Assembly (NCBI RefSeq): GCF_002918555.1
Contig: NZ_PQMB01000002.1
Span: 533,168-597,167 of the forward strand
Reading direction: 5' to 3'
DNA: 64,000 nt
Source of the DNA: Citrobacter amalonaticus
Lineage (GTDB): Bacteria > Pseudomonadota > Gammaproteobacteria > Enterobacterales > Enterobacteriaceae
Shown here: positions 9,687-19,831 of the stretch, piece by piece
Layout: each line of letters opens with the position of its first letter
Numbering within the stretch: position 1 is the stretch's first letter
Made by a program: the position numbers and the translations under genes
The notes under the pieces: model-generated
What the model was told of the DNA's origin: nothing
Seen by the model: the letters and a program-made list of their open reading frames with translations, nothing else
Database searches by the model: none

Positions 9687-10650
9687 ATTATTCAGACGTC
9701 ACGCCTCGTGGCTGGTACTGACTGGACTCCTGACCACCTCTCCGGCCCAGGCCGCCGAACCTGCGCCTGATGCGCTGCGTATCGGCTACCAGAAAGGCAG
9801 CGTGAGTATGGTGCTGACGAAAAGCCATTCGCTACTCGAAAAGCGCTATCCGCAAACCAAAATCTCATGGGTTGAGTTCCCGGCTGGCCCGCAGATGCTG
9901 GAAGCGCTGAACGTCGGGAGCATCGATCTCGGTAGCACTGGGGATATTCCGCCCATTTTTGCCCAGGCTGCCGGAGCGGATCTGCTTTACGTTGGCGTGG
10001 AGCCGGCGAAACCGAAGGCTGAGGTGATTCTGGTACCGGAAAACAGCCCGATTAAAACGGTGGCTGAACTAAAAGGCCATAAGGTCGCCTTCCAGAAAGG
10101 GTCAAGCTCACACAACCTGCTCCTGCGCGCCCTGCAACAGGCCGGACTGAAGTTTACCGACATCCAGCCCACCTACCTGACGCCAGCCGATGCCCGCGCC
10201 GCCTTCCAGCAAGGGAACGTTGACGCGTGGGCAATCTGGGATCCCTACTACTCGGCAGCCTTATTGCAGGGCGGGGTTCGCGTGCTGAAGGATGGTTCTG
10301 ATCTGAAACAGACCGGTTCGTTTTATCTGGCCGCACGACCTTACGCTGAGAAAAACGGGGCTTTTATTCAGGGCGTTCTGGATACCTTCAGTCAGGCTGA
10401 TGCCCTGACCCTCAGCCAGCGTCCGGAAAGCATTACGCTGCTGGCAAAAACAATGGGATTACCAGAACCCGTTATCGCCTCTTATTTAGACCACCGTCCG
10501 CCCACCGCCATTTCACCGGTTAGCGCCACTGTCGCCACGCTACAGCAACAAACCGCCGACCTGTTTTACGAAAACCGACTCGTTCCGAAAAAGATCGATA
10601 TTCGCCAACGCATCTGGCATCCCACTCAACAGGAAGGAAAACAGTTATGA
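9679..10650 (+). CDS. ssuA: SsuA, periplasmic sulfonate-binding protein
   Basis: 323 residues, slightly longer than E. coli SsuA (319). An N-terminal signal peptide ([22 protein letters not shown]) is cleaved after about residue 25, leaving a mature protein beginning [15 protein letters not shown]. The rest is a type 2 periplasmic binding protein of the NMT1/THI5-like group, with the typical [25 protein letters not shown] region. It captures aliphatic sulfonates for the SsuBC transporter. The start overlaps the ssuE stop by 8 nt, and its own stop overlaps the ssuD start (ATGA), so the first three genes are translationally linked. Confidence 0.96.
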   Translation: MLKLFRRHASWLVLTGLLTTSPAQAAEPAPDALRIGYQKGSVSMVLTKSHSLLEKRYPQTKISWVEFPAGPQMLEALNVGSIDLGSTGDIPPIFAQAAGADLLYVGVEPAKPKAEVILVPENSPIKTVAELKGHKVAFQKGSSSHNLLLRALQQAGLKFTDIQPTYLTPADARAAFQQGNVDAWAIWDPYYSAALLQGGVRVLKDGSDLKQTGSFYLAARPYAEKNGAFIQGVLDTFSQADALTLSQRPESITLLAKTMGLPEPVIASYLDHRPPTAISPVSATVATLQQQTADLFYENRLVPKKIDIRQRIWHPTQQEGKQL

Positions 10651-11792
10651 GTCTGAATATGTTCTGGTTCTTGCCAACACACGGTGATGGTCATTATCTC
10701 GGCACCGAAGAGGGAGCACGCCCGGTTGATCACGGCTATCTACAGCAAATTGCGCAAACCGCAGATCGCCTGGGTTTCACCGGCGTGCTGATCCCAACCG
10801 GGCGTTCCTGTGAAGATGCGTGGCTGGTGGCTGCCTCAATGATCCCGGTAACCCAGCGGCTGAAGTTCCTGGTCGCCCTGCGTCCGAGCGTAACCTCGCC
10901 AACGGTTGCCGCTCGCCAGGCGGCGACGCTTGATCGGCTCTCAAACGGTCGCGCGCTGTTTAATCTCGTAACCGGTAGCGATCCGCAGGAGCTGGCGGGT
11001 GACGGCGTGTTTCTCGACCACGCTGAACGTTACGAAGCCTCTGATGAATTCACTCAGGTCTGGCGCCGTCTGCTACAGGGCGAAACCGTCGATTTTAGCG
11101 GCAAACATATCCATGTACGCGGGGCGAAACTGTTTTTCCCGCCGATCCAACAGCCATATCCCCCACTCTACTTTGGTGGTTCCTCGGAGGTCGCTCAGGA
11201 TCTGGCCGCAGAGCAGGTTGATCTCTACCTTACCTGGGGTGAACCTCCTGCACTGGTGAAAGAGAAGATCGAACAGGTGCGAGCTAAAGCGACGGCACGT
11301 GGACGCAAAATTCGTTTCGGCATTCGCCTGCACGTTATTGTACGTGAAACCAACGAAGAGGCCTGGCAAGCGGCGGAACGCCTGATTTCGCACCTGGACG
11401 ATGAGACGATCGCCAAAGCACAGGCGGCTTTCGCTCGTACCGATTCTGTGGGGCAGCACCGCATGGCGGCACTGCATAACGGCAAGCGCGACAAACTTGA
11501 GATCAGCCCTAATCTTTGGGCGGGGGTCGGCCTTGTACGCGGTGGCGCAGGAACGGCGCTGGTGGGCGATGGACCGACGGTGGCGGCACGGATTAATGAA
11601 TATGCCGCACTGGGTATCGATAGCTTCGTGCTTTCCGGTTATCCGCATCTCGAAGAGGCATATAAGGTCGGCGAATTGTTGTTTCCACATCTGGATGTCG
11701 CCATCACGGAGATCCCCCAGCCGAAGCCTCTGCACCAGCAAGGTGAAGCGGTGGCAAATGAATTCATCCCACGTAAAGTCGCCCAGAGCTGA
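10647..11792 (+). CDS. ssuD: SsuD, FMNH2-dependent alkanesulfonate monooxygenase
   Basis: 381 residues, as in E. coli. It is a bacterial luciferase-like TIM barrel without membrane segments. Using FMNH2 from SsuE and O2, it splits C1-C14 alkanesulfonates to the aldehyde and sulfite, which enters cysteine synthesis. Recognisable stretches are [19 protein letters not shown] at the start, the flavin-site segment [11 protein letters not shown] and the C-terminal [13 protein letters not shown]. The start overlaps the ssuA stop by 4 nt. A short 11-nt gap leads to ssuC. Confidence 0.97.
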   Translation: MSLNMFWFLPTHGDGHYLGTEEGARPVDHGYLQQIAQTADRLGFTGVLIPTGRSCEDAWLVAASMIPVTQRLKFLVALRPSVTSPTVAARQAATLDRLSNGRALFNLVTGSDPQELAGDGVFLDHAERYEASDEFTQVWRRLLQGETVDFSGKHIHVRGAKLFFPPIQQPYPPLYFGGSSEVAQDLAAEQVDLYLTWGEPPALVKEKIEQVRAKATARGRKIRFGIRLHVIVRETNEEAWQAAERLISHLDDETIAKAQAAFARTDSVGQHRMAALHNGKRDKLEISPNLWAGVGLVRGGAGTALVGDGPTVAARINEYAALGIDSFVLSGYPHLEEAYKVGELLFPHLDVAITEIPQPKPLHQQGEAVANEFIPRKVAQS

Positions 11793-11803
11793 GGTACCCA
11801 AAT

Positions 11804-12595
11804 ATGGCAACGCCAACAAATAAGTGGTTGCTGCGCGTTGCCCCCTGGTTTTTACCGGTGGGCATCGTTGCGCTCTGGCAGCTTGCGTCTTCCACAGGCT
11901 GGCTATCCGGGCGTATTTTGCCCTCCCCGGAAGGCGTCATTGAAGCCTTCCGGACGCTCTCCGCCAGCGGTGAGCTTTGGCAGCATCTGGCGATCAGTTC
12001 CTGGCGCGCCCTGATCGGCTTTTCCATCGGCGGATCGATTGGGCTGGCGCTGGGACTCATTAGCGGCCTGTCACGCTGGGGGGAAAGGCTGCTGGATACC
12101 TCTATTCAAATGTTGCGTAACGTGCCGCACCTGGCGCTGATCCCGCTGGTGATCCTCTGGTTCGGCATTGATGAATCCGCGAAGATCTTCCTCGTTGCGC
12201 TGGGCACGCTCTTTCCCATCTATATCAATACCTGGCACGGGATCCGCAATATCGATCGTGGCTTAGTCGAGATGGCGCGCAGCTACGGGCTCTCCGGTTT
12301 TCCGTTGTTTATCCATGTGATCCTGCCCGGCGCTCTGCCTTCAATCATGGTCGGCGTCCGGTTTGCCCTGGGGCTGATGTGGCTGACGCTGATTGTGGCA
12401 GAGACGATCTCCGCCAATTCAGGGATTGGCTATCTGGCGATGAATGCCCGCGAATTTCTGCAAACGGATGTGGTGGTGGTCGCCATTATTCTCTATGCCC
12501 TGCTTGGCAAACTGGCCGATGTCAGCGCTCAACTGCTGGAGCGCGTCTGGTTGCGCTGGAATCCGGCCTATCATGTGAAGGAGGCAACCGTATGA
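11804..12595 (+). CDS. ssuC: SsuC, sulfonate ABC transporter permease
   Basis: 263 residues with about six hydrophobic helices. The cytoplasmic loop carries the EAA-like motif of binding-protein-dependent permeases ([25 protein letters not shown] region), which contacts the ATPase SsuB. It is the inner-membrane channel for aliphatic sulfonates delivered by SsuA. The stop overlaps the ssuB start (ATGA at 12592-12595), implying coupled translation of permease and ATPase. Confidence 0.96.
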   Translation: MATPTNKWLLRVAPWFLPVGIVALWQLASSTGWLSGRILPSPEGVIEAFRTLSASGELWQHLAISSWRALIGFSIGGSIGLALGLISGLSRWGERLLDTSIQMLRNVPHLALIPLVILWFGIDESAKIFLVALGTLFPIYINTWHGIRNIDRGLVEMARSYGLSGFPLFIHVILPGALPSIMVGVRFALGLMWLTLIVAETISANSGIGYLAMNAREFLQTDVVVVAIILYALLGKLADVSAQLLERVWLRWNPAYHVKEATV

Positions 12596-13359
12596 ATACC
12601 GCTCGTCTGAATCAGGGCATCCCACTACTGCTGAACGCGGTGACCAAACGCTACGGCAGCAATACCGTGCTCAATCAGTTTGACCTGCATATTCCGGCGG
12701 GTCAGTTTGTCGCCGTCGTTGGGCGGAGCGGCGGTGGCAAAAGCACTTTGCTGCGCCTGCTGGCCGGGCTGGAATCCCCCACCTCTGGCGAACTCCTCGC
12801 AGGCACAACGCCACTGGCGGATATTCAGGACGACACGCGGATGATGTTCCAGGACGCGCGTCTGCTGCCGTGGAAATCGGTGATCGATAACGTAGGGCTG
12901 GGTCTTAAGGGAGAGTGGCGCAATGCCGCTCGTCAGGCGCTGGCTTCGGTGGGTCTAGAAAACCGGGCCACGGAATGGCCTGCCGCGCTCTCTGGAGGAC
13001 AAAAACAGCGTGTCGCGCTGGGGCGTGCACTCATCCACCGACCTGGCTTGCTGTTACTCGATGAACCGCTCGGCGCACTGGACGCGCTAACCCGACTGGA
13101 GATGCAGGATCTGATTGTTTCATTGTGGCAGGAGCATGGCTTTACCGTGCTGCTGGTAACACATGACGTCAGCGAAGCGGTGGCAATGGCTGACCGCGTA
13201 TTGCTGATTGAAGACGGAAAACCAGGGCTGGATCTGACGGTCGATATTCCCCGTCCACGACGACGGGGTTCGGTGCGTTTAGCTGAACTTGAGGCGGAAG
13301 TGTTGAACCGGGTGATGCAGCGTGGTGAACATGAGGCTCCGCTACGCAAGCACGGTTAA
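12592..13359 (+). CDS. ssuB: SsuB, sulfonate ABC transporter ATPase
   Basis: 255 residues from ATG 12592, matching E. coli SsuB. The open frame reaches back to 12379, but that part is only the other frame of ssuC. Motifs in order are Walker A GRSGGGKS (44-51), Q-loop [11 protein letters not shown], signature LSGGQKQR, Walker B LLLLDEP and the switch histidine in LVTHD. It powers sulfonate import with SsuA and SsuC. It is the last gene of the operon; a REP/BIME follows within a few bases, and pepN faces it from the other side. Confidence 0.97.
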   Translation: MNTARLNQGIPLLLNAVTKRYGSNTVLNQFDLHIPAGQFVAVVGRSGGGKSTLLRLLAGLESPTSGELLAGTTPLADIQDDTRMMFQDARLLPWKSVIDNVGLGLKGEWRNAARQALASVGLENRATEWPAALSGGQKQRVALGRALIHRPGLLLLDEPLGALDALTRLEMQDLIVSLWQEHGFTVLLVTHDVSEAVAMADRVLLIEDGKPGLDLTVDIPRPRRRGSVRLAELEAEVLNRVMQRGEHEAPLRKHG

Positions 13360-13362
13360 AAA

Positions 13363-13425
13363 TGCCGGATGGCGCTGTCGCTTATCCGGCCTGCATTTGA
13401 TTTGCAGGCCGGACGCATCCGGCAA
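13363..13425. repeat. REP pair (BIME) between ssuB and pepN
   Basis: Two inverted REP-type units, GCCGGATGGCG...CTTATCCGGCCTGC (13364-13393) and GCAGGCCGGACGCATCCGGC (13404-13423), are separated by about 10 nt. This is the usual head-to-head arrangement found between convergent genes in enterobacteria. Such elements protect mRNA 3' ends and can bind gyrase and IHF. Here it lies between the 3' ends of ssuB and pepN and leaves almost no other sequence. Confidence 0.9.
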
Positions 13426-13430
13426 TATTA

Positions 13431-16043
13431 TCAGGCCAGCGCTTTGGTGATCTTCTCAAACAGATCGCCGGAGAGATTTTCCAGATCTTTCAGTTGCTCC
13501 AGCGCCGCTCGCATCTTCGCCTGACGTCTGGCGTCATAACGTTTCAGGCGGATTAGCGGTTCAATCAGGCGCGAGGCCACCTGCGGGTTGCGACTGTTCA
13601 GCTCGGTGAGCATTTCCACCAGGAACTGATAACCACTGCCATCCTGCGCATGGAACGCCGCCGGATTGCTGCCCGCAAAAGCGCCGATCAGCGACCGGAT
13701 ACGGTTCGGGTTACCCATGCTAAATGAGCGATGTTTCAGCAGGCCGCGTACCGTTTCCAGCACGTTATCTGCCGGGCTGGTGGACTGCAGAATGAACCAT
13801 TTATCCATCACCAGGCCGTCGTGGTGCCACTTGTCATCATATTCCTGCATCAACGCGTCACGGCACGGCAGCTGCGCCGCCACTGCCGCAGAGAGTGCCG
13901 CCAGCGCGTCGGTCATATTGTTGGCGTTATGGTACTGCTGGCTTACCAGCGTATTGGCCAGTTCCGTTTCGCCAAACGCGAGAAAACGCAGACAGGCATT
14001 ACGCAGAGTACGCTTGCCAATATCCGCATGTTCCACACGATATTCATCCAGACGATTGGCGTTGTAGATTGCCAGGAACTCATCGGCCAGTTCGGTCGCC
14101 AGGGTGCGGGTGAGTGCTTCACGGACTTCGCTAATCGCCAGCGGATCGATTTGCTCAAACAGTTCCGCCATTTCGTTAACGGAAGGTAGCGTCAGGATCT
14201 CTGCCGCCAGCGCGGGATCGATCTGCTCATCCAGCAGCACCGCACGGAACGCATCCGCAACATGTATCGGCAGGGAGAGCGGTTGCCCCTGCTGATGACG
14301 CGCCACATTCAGTTTAATGTAGGTGGACAGCAGACTTTGCGCCGCATCCCAGCGGGAGAAGTCGTTTCGCGCGTGACGCATCAGGAACGTCAGCTGCTGA
14401 TCGCTCCATTTATATTCAAGCTTCACGGGAGCGGAGAACTCGCAAAGCAGTGCAGGCACCGGCTGGAACCAGACATTATCAAATACGAAGGTCTGTTCTG
14501 CCTGAGTGAGGTTAAGCACGGAACTCACCGGATGCCCCCCCTTCTGCAATGGGATAACGTTGCCTTCGTTATCGTACAATTCAATCGCGAACGGAATATG
14601 CAGCGGTTTCTTCTCCGCCTGATCCGCAGTGACGGGCGTGCGCTGGCTGATGGTCAGAGTGTACTGCTCTGTTTCCGGGCTGTAGTCGTCTTTCACCGTT
14701 ACAATCGGCGTACCGGACTGGCTATACCAGAGGCGGAAATGGGAAAGATCGACGTTTGACGCATCTTCCATCGCCTGTACAAAGTCGTCGCAGGTTGCCG
14801 CGCTGCCGTCGTGACGCTCAAAGTAGAGCTGCATCCCTTTCTGGAAGTTTGTTTCACCCAGCAACGTGTGGATCATACGAATGACTTCCGCACCCTTCTC
14901 GTAAACGGTCAGGGTGTAGAAGTTGTTCATTTCAATCACCTTATCCGGACGGATCGGGTGTGCCATCGGACTGGCGTCTTCGGCAAACTGCAGACCACGC
15001 ATGGTGCGCACATTGCTGATGCGGTTTACCGCTCGTGATCCCAGATCGGAGCTGAACTCCTGATCGCGAAATACCGTTAAGCCTTCTTTCAGGCTAAGCT
15101 GGAACCAGTCGCGGCAGGTAACACGGTTACCTGTCCAGTTGTGGAAATACTCGTGACCAATCACACGCTCAATATCAAGGTAATCTTTATCAGTAGCCGT
15201 GTCGGTACGCGCCAGCACATATTTGGAGTTAAAGATATTCAGCCCTTTATTCTCCATCGCGCCCATATTAAAGAAGTCCACCGCAACAATCATATAGATG
15301 TCGAGGTCATACTCGAGGCCGAAACGTTCTTCATCCCACTTCATGGAGTTTTGCAATGAAGTCATCGCCCACGGAGCCCGATCCAGATTTCCACGGTCGA
15401 CGTACAGCTCCAGAGCAACTTCGCGCCCGGAACGGGTAGTAAAGGAATCGCGCAGTACGTCAAAATCACCCGCCACCAGCGCAAACAGGTAGCACGGTTT
15501 CGGGAACGGATCCTGCCACTGAACCCAGTGACGACCGTTTTCCAGCTCGCCCTGGGCAACACGGTTACCGTTGGAGAGCAGGAACGGATATTGATTCTTA
15601 TCAGCAATAATTTTCGTGGTAAAACGCGCCAGCACGTCAGGACGGTCAGGATACCAGGTAATATGACGGAAACCTTCCGCTTCACACTGAGTGCATAACG
15701 CATCACCGGACTGGTATAAACCTTCCAGCGCTGTATTCGCCGCGGGGCTGATCTCATTGACAATGCACAGCGTAAAACGCTCGGGCAGACTGTCGATAAT
15801 CAGCACGCCCTCTTCTGTTTTATACGCGGTCCACGGCGCATCGTTGACGTGGATGGATACCAGCGTCAAATCTTCACCATCAAGGCGGAGAGACGCATCA
15901 GACGCGCCATGACGGACAACCTGGCTCAATGCTGTGACTACCGTTTTTTCGGCATCGAGGTCAAAGGTCAAGTCAATATCGGTAATCTGGTAATCCGGTG
16001 CACGGTAATCGTGACGGTATTTAGCTTGCGGCTGTTGTGTCAT
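13431..16043 (-). CDS. pepN: PepN, aminopeptidase N (M1 zinc metallopeptidase)
   Basis: 870 residues from ATG 16043, the E. coli length. The frame is open to 16100, but those 19 residues are unlike the family, and 16043 has an AAAGG site upstream. The M1 signature is intact: substrate-anchoring GAMEN, then HEYFHNW with the two zinc histidines and the catalytic glutamate, and the third zinc ligand in the KEGLTVF segment. PepN is the main cytosolic aminopeptidase, removing N-terminal residues (broad, preferring basic and Ala) in peptide turnover. It is divergent from pncB across 265 nt. Confidence 0.97.
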   Translation of the reverse strand: MTQQPQAKYRHDYRAPDYQITDIDLTFDLDAEKTVVTALSQVVRHGASDASLRLDGEDLTLVSIHVNDAPWTAYKTEEGVLIIDSLPERFTLCIVNEISPAANTALEGLYQSGDALCTQCEAEGFRHITWYPDRPDVLARFTTKIIADKNQYPFLLSNGNRVAQGELENGRHWVQWQDPFPKPCYLFALVAGDFDVLRDSFTTRSGREVALELYVDRGNLDRAPWAMTSLQNSMKWDEERFGLEYDLDIYMIVAVDFFNMGAMENKGLNIFNSKYVLARTDTATDKDYLDIERVIGHEYFHNWTGNRVTCRDWFQLSLKEGLTVFRDQEFSSDLGSRAVNRISNVRTMRGLQFAEDASPMAHPIRPDKVIEMNNFYTLTVYEKGAEVIRMIHTLLGETNFQKGMQLYFERHDGSAATCDDFVQAMEDASNVDLSHFRLWYSQSGTPIVTVKDDYSPETEQYTLTISQRTPVTADQAEKKPLHIPFAIELYDNEGNVIPLQKGGHPVSSVLNLTQAEQTFVFDNVWFQPVPALLCEFSAPVKLEYKWSDQQLTFLMRHARNDFSRWDAAQSLLSTYIKLNVARHQQGQPLSLPIHVADAFRAVLLDEQIDPALAAEILTLPSVNEMAELFEQIDPLAISEVREALTRTLATELADEFLAIYNANRLDEYRVEHADIGKRTLRNACLRFLAFGETELANTLVSQQYHNANNMTDALAALSAAVAAQLPCRDALMQEYDDKWHHDGLVMDKWFILQSTSPADNVLETVRGLLKHRSFSMGNPNRIRSLIGAFAGSNPAAFHAQDGSGYQFLVEMLTELNSRNPQVASRLIEPLIRLKRYDARRQAKMRAALEQLKDLENLSGDLFEKITKALA

Positions 16044-16216
16044 AAAAAACCTTTCGCATCTTCTGTAGAGTCTCGACTCCAGTCTATTCCTGTTGCGCAA
16101 ATCGCGCTACGCAGAATGTTTATCTTTTCATACACAAACACTCTTTTAGCTACATTTTTATAACACGAGGCACGAAATGCACTCGACCCTGAAGACAGCT
16201 TATGTTGTGATCGGGG

Positions 16217-16279
16217 TTCAATAAATCGCTAAACAAGGTATACTCCAGCGGTTTTCTTAGTTGTTTATTGTACTAAACG
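16217..16279 (+). promoter_or_regulatory. pncB promoter with NadR box
   Basis: TGTTTA-N6-TAAACG at 16262-16279 matches the NadR operator TGTTTA-N6-TAAACA with one mismatch. Just upstream are a -10-like TATACT (16239-16244) and, 16 bp before it, a weak -35 (TTCAAT, 16217-16222). E. coli pncB is repressed by NadR when NAD is plentiful. The site lies downstream of the predicted start of transcription and 30 nt before the pncB ATG, suitable for blocking transcription. Confidence 0.8.
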
Positions 16280-16308
16280 CTCCCGTGAGAGGATGCTACT
16301 GCGCACCT

Positions 16309-17511
16309 ATGACACAATTCGCTTCTCCTGTTCTGCACTCGCTGCTGGATACAGATGCTTATAAGTTGCATATGCAGCAAGCCGTTTTTCACCGCTACGA
16401 TGATGTGCATGTAGCGGCTGAATTCCGTTGCCGCGGTGATGATTTGCTGGGTATTTATGCCGATGCTATTCGCGAGCAGGTTCACGCGATGCAGCACCTG
16501 AAACTTCAGGGGGACGAGTTTGCATGGCTCTCCGGTCTGCCCTTCTTTAAAGCTGACTACCTCAACTGGTTACGCAATTTCCGCTATAACCCGGAACAGG
16601 TCTCCGTTACGAACGACAACGGCAAGCTGAATATTCGCTTAACCGGTCCGTGGCGTGAAGTGATCATGTGGGAAGTCCCGTTGCTGGCCGTTATCAGCGA
16701 GTTGGTACACCGCTACCGCTCACCTGAATCCGGCGTTTTGCAGGCGCTTGACGCGCTGGAAAATAAGCTAGTCGATTTCTCTGCTTTAACGGCCGATCTC
16801 GATATGTCCCGCTTCCATCTGATGGATTTTGGTACCCGTCGTCGCTTCTCACGAGAAGTGCAGCAGGCGATCGTTAAGCGTCTCCAGCAGGAACCGTGGT
16901 TTGTCGGTACCAGTAACTACGATCTCGCACGTCGTCTGTCATTGACGCCGATGGGTACTCAGGCCCACGAGTGGTTCCAGGCGCACCAGCAGATAAGCCC
17001 GGATCTGGCCACCAGCCAACGTGCCGCCCTGGCCGCCTGGCTTAACGAATATCCCAACCAGCTTGGTATCGCCCTGACAGACTGCATCACAATGGATGCC
17101 TTCTTACGTGATTTCGGCATGGAATTCGCCACGCGCTATCAGGGATTACGTCATGACTCCGGAGATCCTGTCGAATGGGGCGAGAAAGCCATTGCGCATT
17201 ATCAGAAATTGGGTATTGACCCTCTGAGCAAGCTTCTGGTGTTCTCCGACAATCTTGATTTAAAGAAAGCGGTCGATCTCTATCGTCACTTCTCTTCACG
17301 TGTACAGCTGAGCTTTGGCATCGGGACGCGGCTGACCTGCGATATCCCGCAGGTGAAGCCGCTGAATATTGTGATCAAACTGGTAGAGTGCAATGGCAAG
17401 CCTGTTGCTAAGCTGTCCGATAGCCCAGGAAAAACCATTTGCCATGACAAAGCCTTCGTGCGCGCGTTGCGTAAAGCCTTCGACTTGCCCCATATCAGAA
17501 AAGCCAGCTAA
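16309..17511 (+). CDS. pncB: PncB, nicotinate phosphoribosyltransferase
   Basis: 400 residues from ATG 16309, equal to E. coli PncB. An earlier in-frame start at 16261 would lie inside the NadR operator and is rejected. The enzyme joins nicotinate and PRPP to nicotinate mononucleotide, with ATP hydrolysis, in the NAD salvage pathway. Family segments are present: [12 protein letters not shown], the phosphorylatable-histidine region [11 protein letters not shown] and [11 protein letters not shown]. It stands alone, with an intrinsic terminator just after the stop. Confidence 0.97.
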   Translation: MTQFASPVLHSLLDTDAYKLHMQQAVFHRYDDVHVAAEFRCRGDDLLGIYADAIREQVHAMQHLKLQGDEFAWLSGLPFFKADYLNWLRNFRYNPEQVSVTNDNGKLNIRLTGPWREVIMWEVPLLAVISELVHRYRSPESGVLQALDALENKLVDFSALTADLDMSRFHLMDFGTRRRFSREVQQAIVKRLQQEPWFVGTSNYDLARRLSLTPMGTQAHEWFQAHQQISPDLATSQRAALAAWLNEYPNQLGIALTDCITMDAFLRDFGMEFATRYQGLRHDSGDPVEWGEKAIAHYQKLGIDPLSKLLVFSDNLDLKKAVDLYRHFSSRVQLSFGIGTRLTCDIPQVKPLNIVIKLVECNGKPVAKLSDSPGKTICHDKAFVRALRKAFDLPHIRKAS

Positions 17512-17518
17512 GCCTTTC

Positions 17519-17542
17519 GGGGAGCCATCATGGCTCCCTTTT
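17519..17542 (+). terminator. Rho-independent terminator after pncB
   Basis: GGGAGCCATCATGGCTCCC (17520-17538) forms an 8-bp stem with a 3-nt loop, followed by TTTT, 8 nt beyond the pncB stop. Confidence 0.85.
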
Positions 17543-17646
17543 CGCGTTTATTTCCGAAATCTTTCGCTCCAGCTGCGATTTCTGCTTGTCTGATTGCAGA
17601 TGCCAGGTAACATAGGAAGCCCTCCCGTTTCGGGTGGACAAGTGTT

Positions 17647-17794
17647 TATACTCGTCATACTTCAAGTTGCGGGTGTGTTGGCTTTCCTCGCTCACTCCAG
17701 TCACTTACTGATGTAAGCGCCTGGGGATGAATCAGGGACATCCATGTCCCTCACCGAAGTCAACCTTCCCGCAACCCGAATTATTTAGAGTATG
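17647..17794. repeat. ERIC repeat upstream of asnS
   Basis: It begins TATACTCGTCATACTTCAAG (17647) and ends CCGAATTATTTAGAGTAT (17794). The conserved ERIC centre is present: CACTCCAGTCACTTACTGA followed by TGTAAGCGCCTGGGGATGAA. At 148 bp it is about 20 bp longer than the 127-bp consensus; the extra bases lie right of the core, around GGGACATCCATGTCCC, a small palindrome. With the pncB terminator it fills most of the 312-nt pncB-asnS gap and ends only 29 nt before the asnS ATG, so it is transcribed in the leader or overlaps the promoter. Confidence 0.9.
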
Positions 17795-17823
17795 TCTAAT
17801 CGACTATTAACAGAGAGAATATT

Positions 17824-19224
17824 ATGAGCGTTGTGCCTGTTGCCGACGTACTCCAGGGCCGCGTAGCCGTTGACAGCGAAGTCACCGTGCGCGGATGGGT
17901 GCGTACCCGCCGAGATTCAAAAGCTGGCATCTCCTTCCTTGCCGTTTATGACGGTTCCTGCTTTGATCCTGTACAGGCTGTAATTAATCATTCTCTGCCC
18001 AATTACAATCAAGATGTACTGCGTCTGACAACCGGCTGCTCGGTGATTGTAACGGGTAAAGTTGTTGCGTCCCCTGGACAGGGACAAAGCTTCGAAATTC
18101 AGGCGACGGAAGTGGAAGTCACCGGCTGGGTTGAAGATCCGGACACCTATCCTATGGCGGCAAAACGCCATAGCATCGAATATCTGCGCGAAGTTGCGCA
18201 CCTGCGTCCGCGCACCAACATGATTGGCGCGGTGGCTCGTGTCCGCCACACGCTGGCTCAGGCTCTGCATCGCTTCTTCGATGAACAGGGTTTCTTTTGG
18301 GTGTCTACCCCGTTGATTACCGCTTCTGACACCGAAGGCGCGGGCGAGATGTTCCGCGTATCGACGCTGGATCTGGAAAACCTGCCGCGTAACGATCAGG
18401 GGAAAGTTGATTTCGATAAAGACTTTTTCGGTAAAGAGTCGTTCCTGACCGTTTCGGGTCAGTTGAACGGTGAAACCTATGCCTGTGCGCTGTCAAAAAT
18501 TTATACTTTTGGACCGACTTTCCGTGCTGAAAACTCCAACACCAGCCGTCACCTGGCGGAATTCTGGATGCTGGAGCCGGAGGTGGCGTTTGCGGACCTG
18601 AATGACGTTGCTGGTCTGGCGGAAGCGATGCTGAAGTACGTCTTTAAGGCGGTACTGACAGAACGCGCAGACGACATGAAATTCTTTGCCGAGCGTGTGG
18701 ATAAAGATGCCGTTTCCCGTCTGGAACGTTTCATTGACGCAGACTTCGCACAGGTGGATTACACCGATGCGGTGACCATTCTGGAAAACTGCGGTAAGAA
18801 ATTCGAAAACCCGGTGTTCTGGGGTGTCGATCTCTCTTCCGAGCATGAGCGGTATCTGGCAGAAGAGCACTTTAAAGCGCCGGTAGTAGTGAAAAACTAT
18901 CCGAAGGACATTAAGGCATTTTATATGCGCCTTAACGAAGACGGTAAAACCGTCGCGGCAATGGATGTTCTGGCGCCGGGAATCGGTGAGATCATTGGCG
19001 GTTCCCAGCGTGAAGAGCGCCTTGACGTTCTGGATGCGCGTATGCTGGAAATGGGCCTCAATAAAGAGGACTACTGGTGGTATCGCGATTTGCGCCGCTA
19101 CGGTACCGTTCCTCATTCAGGTTTCGGTCTGGGATTTGAGCGTTTGATCGCTTATGTCACCGGCGTACAAAACGTCCGTGACGTTATCCCCTTCCCGCGT
19201 ACCCCACGCAACGCCAGCTTCTAA
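17824..19224 (+). CDS. asnS: AsnS, asparaginyl-tRNA synthetase
   Basis: 466 residues, as in E. coli. It has an N-terminal OB-fold anticodon-binding domain ([14 protein letters not shown] region) and a class IIb catalytic core. Motif 2 lies in [22 protein letters not shown] and motif 3 in [10 protein letters not shown] near the C-terminus. It charges tRNA-Asn with asparagine. A strong terminator follows 17 nt after the stop. An ERIC repeat sits directly upstream, so the promoter is either within or before it. Confidence 0.98.
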   Translation: MSVVPVADVLQGRVAVDSEVTVRGWVRTRRDSKAGISFLAVYDGSCFDPVQAVINHSLPNYNQDVLRLTTGCSVIVTGKVVASPGQGQSFEIQATEVEVTGWVEDPDTYPMAAKRHSIEYLREVAHLRPRTNMIGAVARVRHTLAQALHRFFDEQGFFWVSTPLITASDTEGAGEMFRVSTLDLENLPRNDQGKVDFDKDFFGKESFLTVSGQLNGETYACALSKIYTFGPTFRAENSNTSRHLAEFWMLEPEVAFADLNDVAGLAEAMLKYVFKAVLTERADDMKFFAERVDKDAVSRLERFIDADFAQVDYTDAVTILENCGKKFENPVFWGVDLSSEHERYLAEEHFKAPVVVKNYPKDIKAFYMRLNEDGKTVAAMDVLAPGIGEIIGGSQREERLDVLDARMLEMGLNKEDYWWYRDLRRYGTVPHSGFGLGFERLIAYVTGVQNVRDVIPFPRTPRNASF

Positions 19225-19240
19225 TCTCGCGATTAAAGCT

Positions 19241-19269
19241 AAAAAGCCAGCTTCTCGCTGGCTTTTTTT
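19241..19269 (+). terminator. Rho-independent terminator after asnS
   Basis: The stem AAAAAGCCAGC pairs with GCTGGCTTTTT around a 5-nt loop and is followed by a run of T. It is strong and symmetrical enough to work in both directions. Confidence 0.92.
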
Positions 19270-19627
19270 ATTCTCTTTTGTCAACTTTTGCGTTTCAAAA
19301 GTAAACAAATCTAATAGCAAGCGCCAAAAACCCTGTTCCTGTTACGGAATATTTCTTCTCACTGTCACAGCAAAAAACCTCACGCACAATGGCTAAAGAT
19401 TAGTTTTTTCTGATCTAATAGTACTTTTTTTAATCAGAAAAATAGCATTCCAGACATCCGAACAGAACGATGAGTAAAAATATCCCGCCAAAAAGTAAGT
19501 GATAATATTTGCCGTTATCTAAATTAACGATAAGAAAATCATATAAATAGAAATAAAACGAGCGTTTTACCCGCAGAAACAGACTGAAGTTTGACGATGT
19601 TCACAAAGTTACTTTATTTTAACATTT

Positions 19628-19720
19628 GATTACATATTTTTTCTTTTTGAAACAAAATCTTTATATTTGTAGCATTTTCACGGTGGCGAATTGGCAGTTT
19701 GAATGGAAAGATGCCTGTCA
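19628..19720 (+). promoter_or_regulatory. ompF: ompF promoter with OmpR-binding region
   Basis: The sequence is nearly the same as the E. coli ompF control region. An AT-rich OmpR-binding stretch (TTACATATTTTTTCTTTTTG and the next 30 nt, about 19630-19680) corresponds to boxes F1-F3. The -10 box AAAGAT lies at 19707-19712, giving a start near 19719 and a 5' leader of about 112 nt. The rest of the 607-nt asnS-ompF gap (19270-19627) is AT-rich without an ORF; in E. coli the distant OmpR site F4 and IHF sites lie in the equivalent place. The region around the ribosome binding site and first codons (GAGGGTAATAAATAATGATG) is the conserved MicF-pairing segment. Confidence 0.85.
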
Positions 19721-19831
19721 GACACAAAAAGACACCAAACTCTCATCAATAGTTCCGTAAATTTTTATTGACGTAACTTATTGGCGGCAGTGGCGAGTGT
19801 CATATAAAAAAACCAATGAGGGTAATAAATA

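Noticed and set aside
16261..16308. Longer N-terminus for PncB
   Set aside because: The added codons overlap the NadR operator and are not part of the family; the start at 16309 gives the standard 400 residues.
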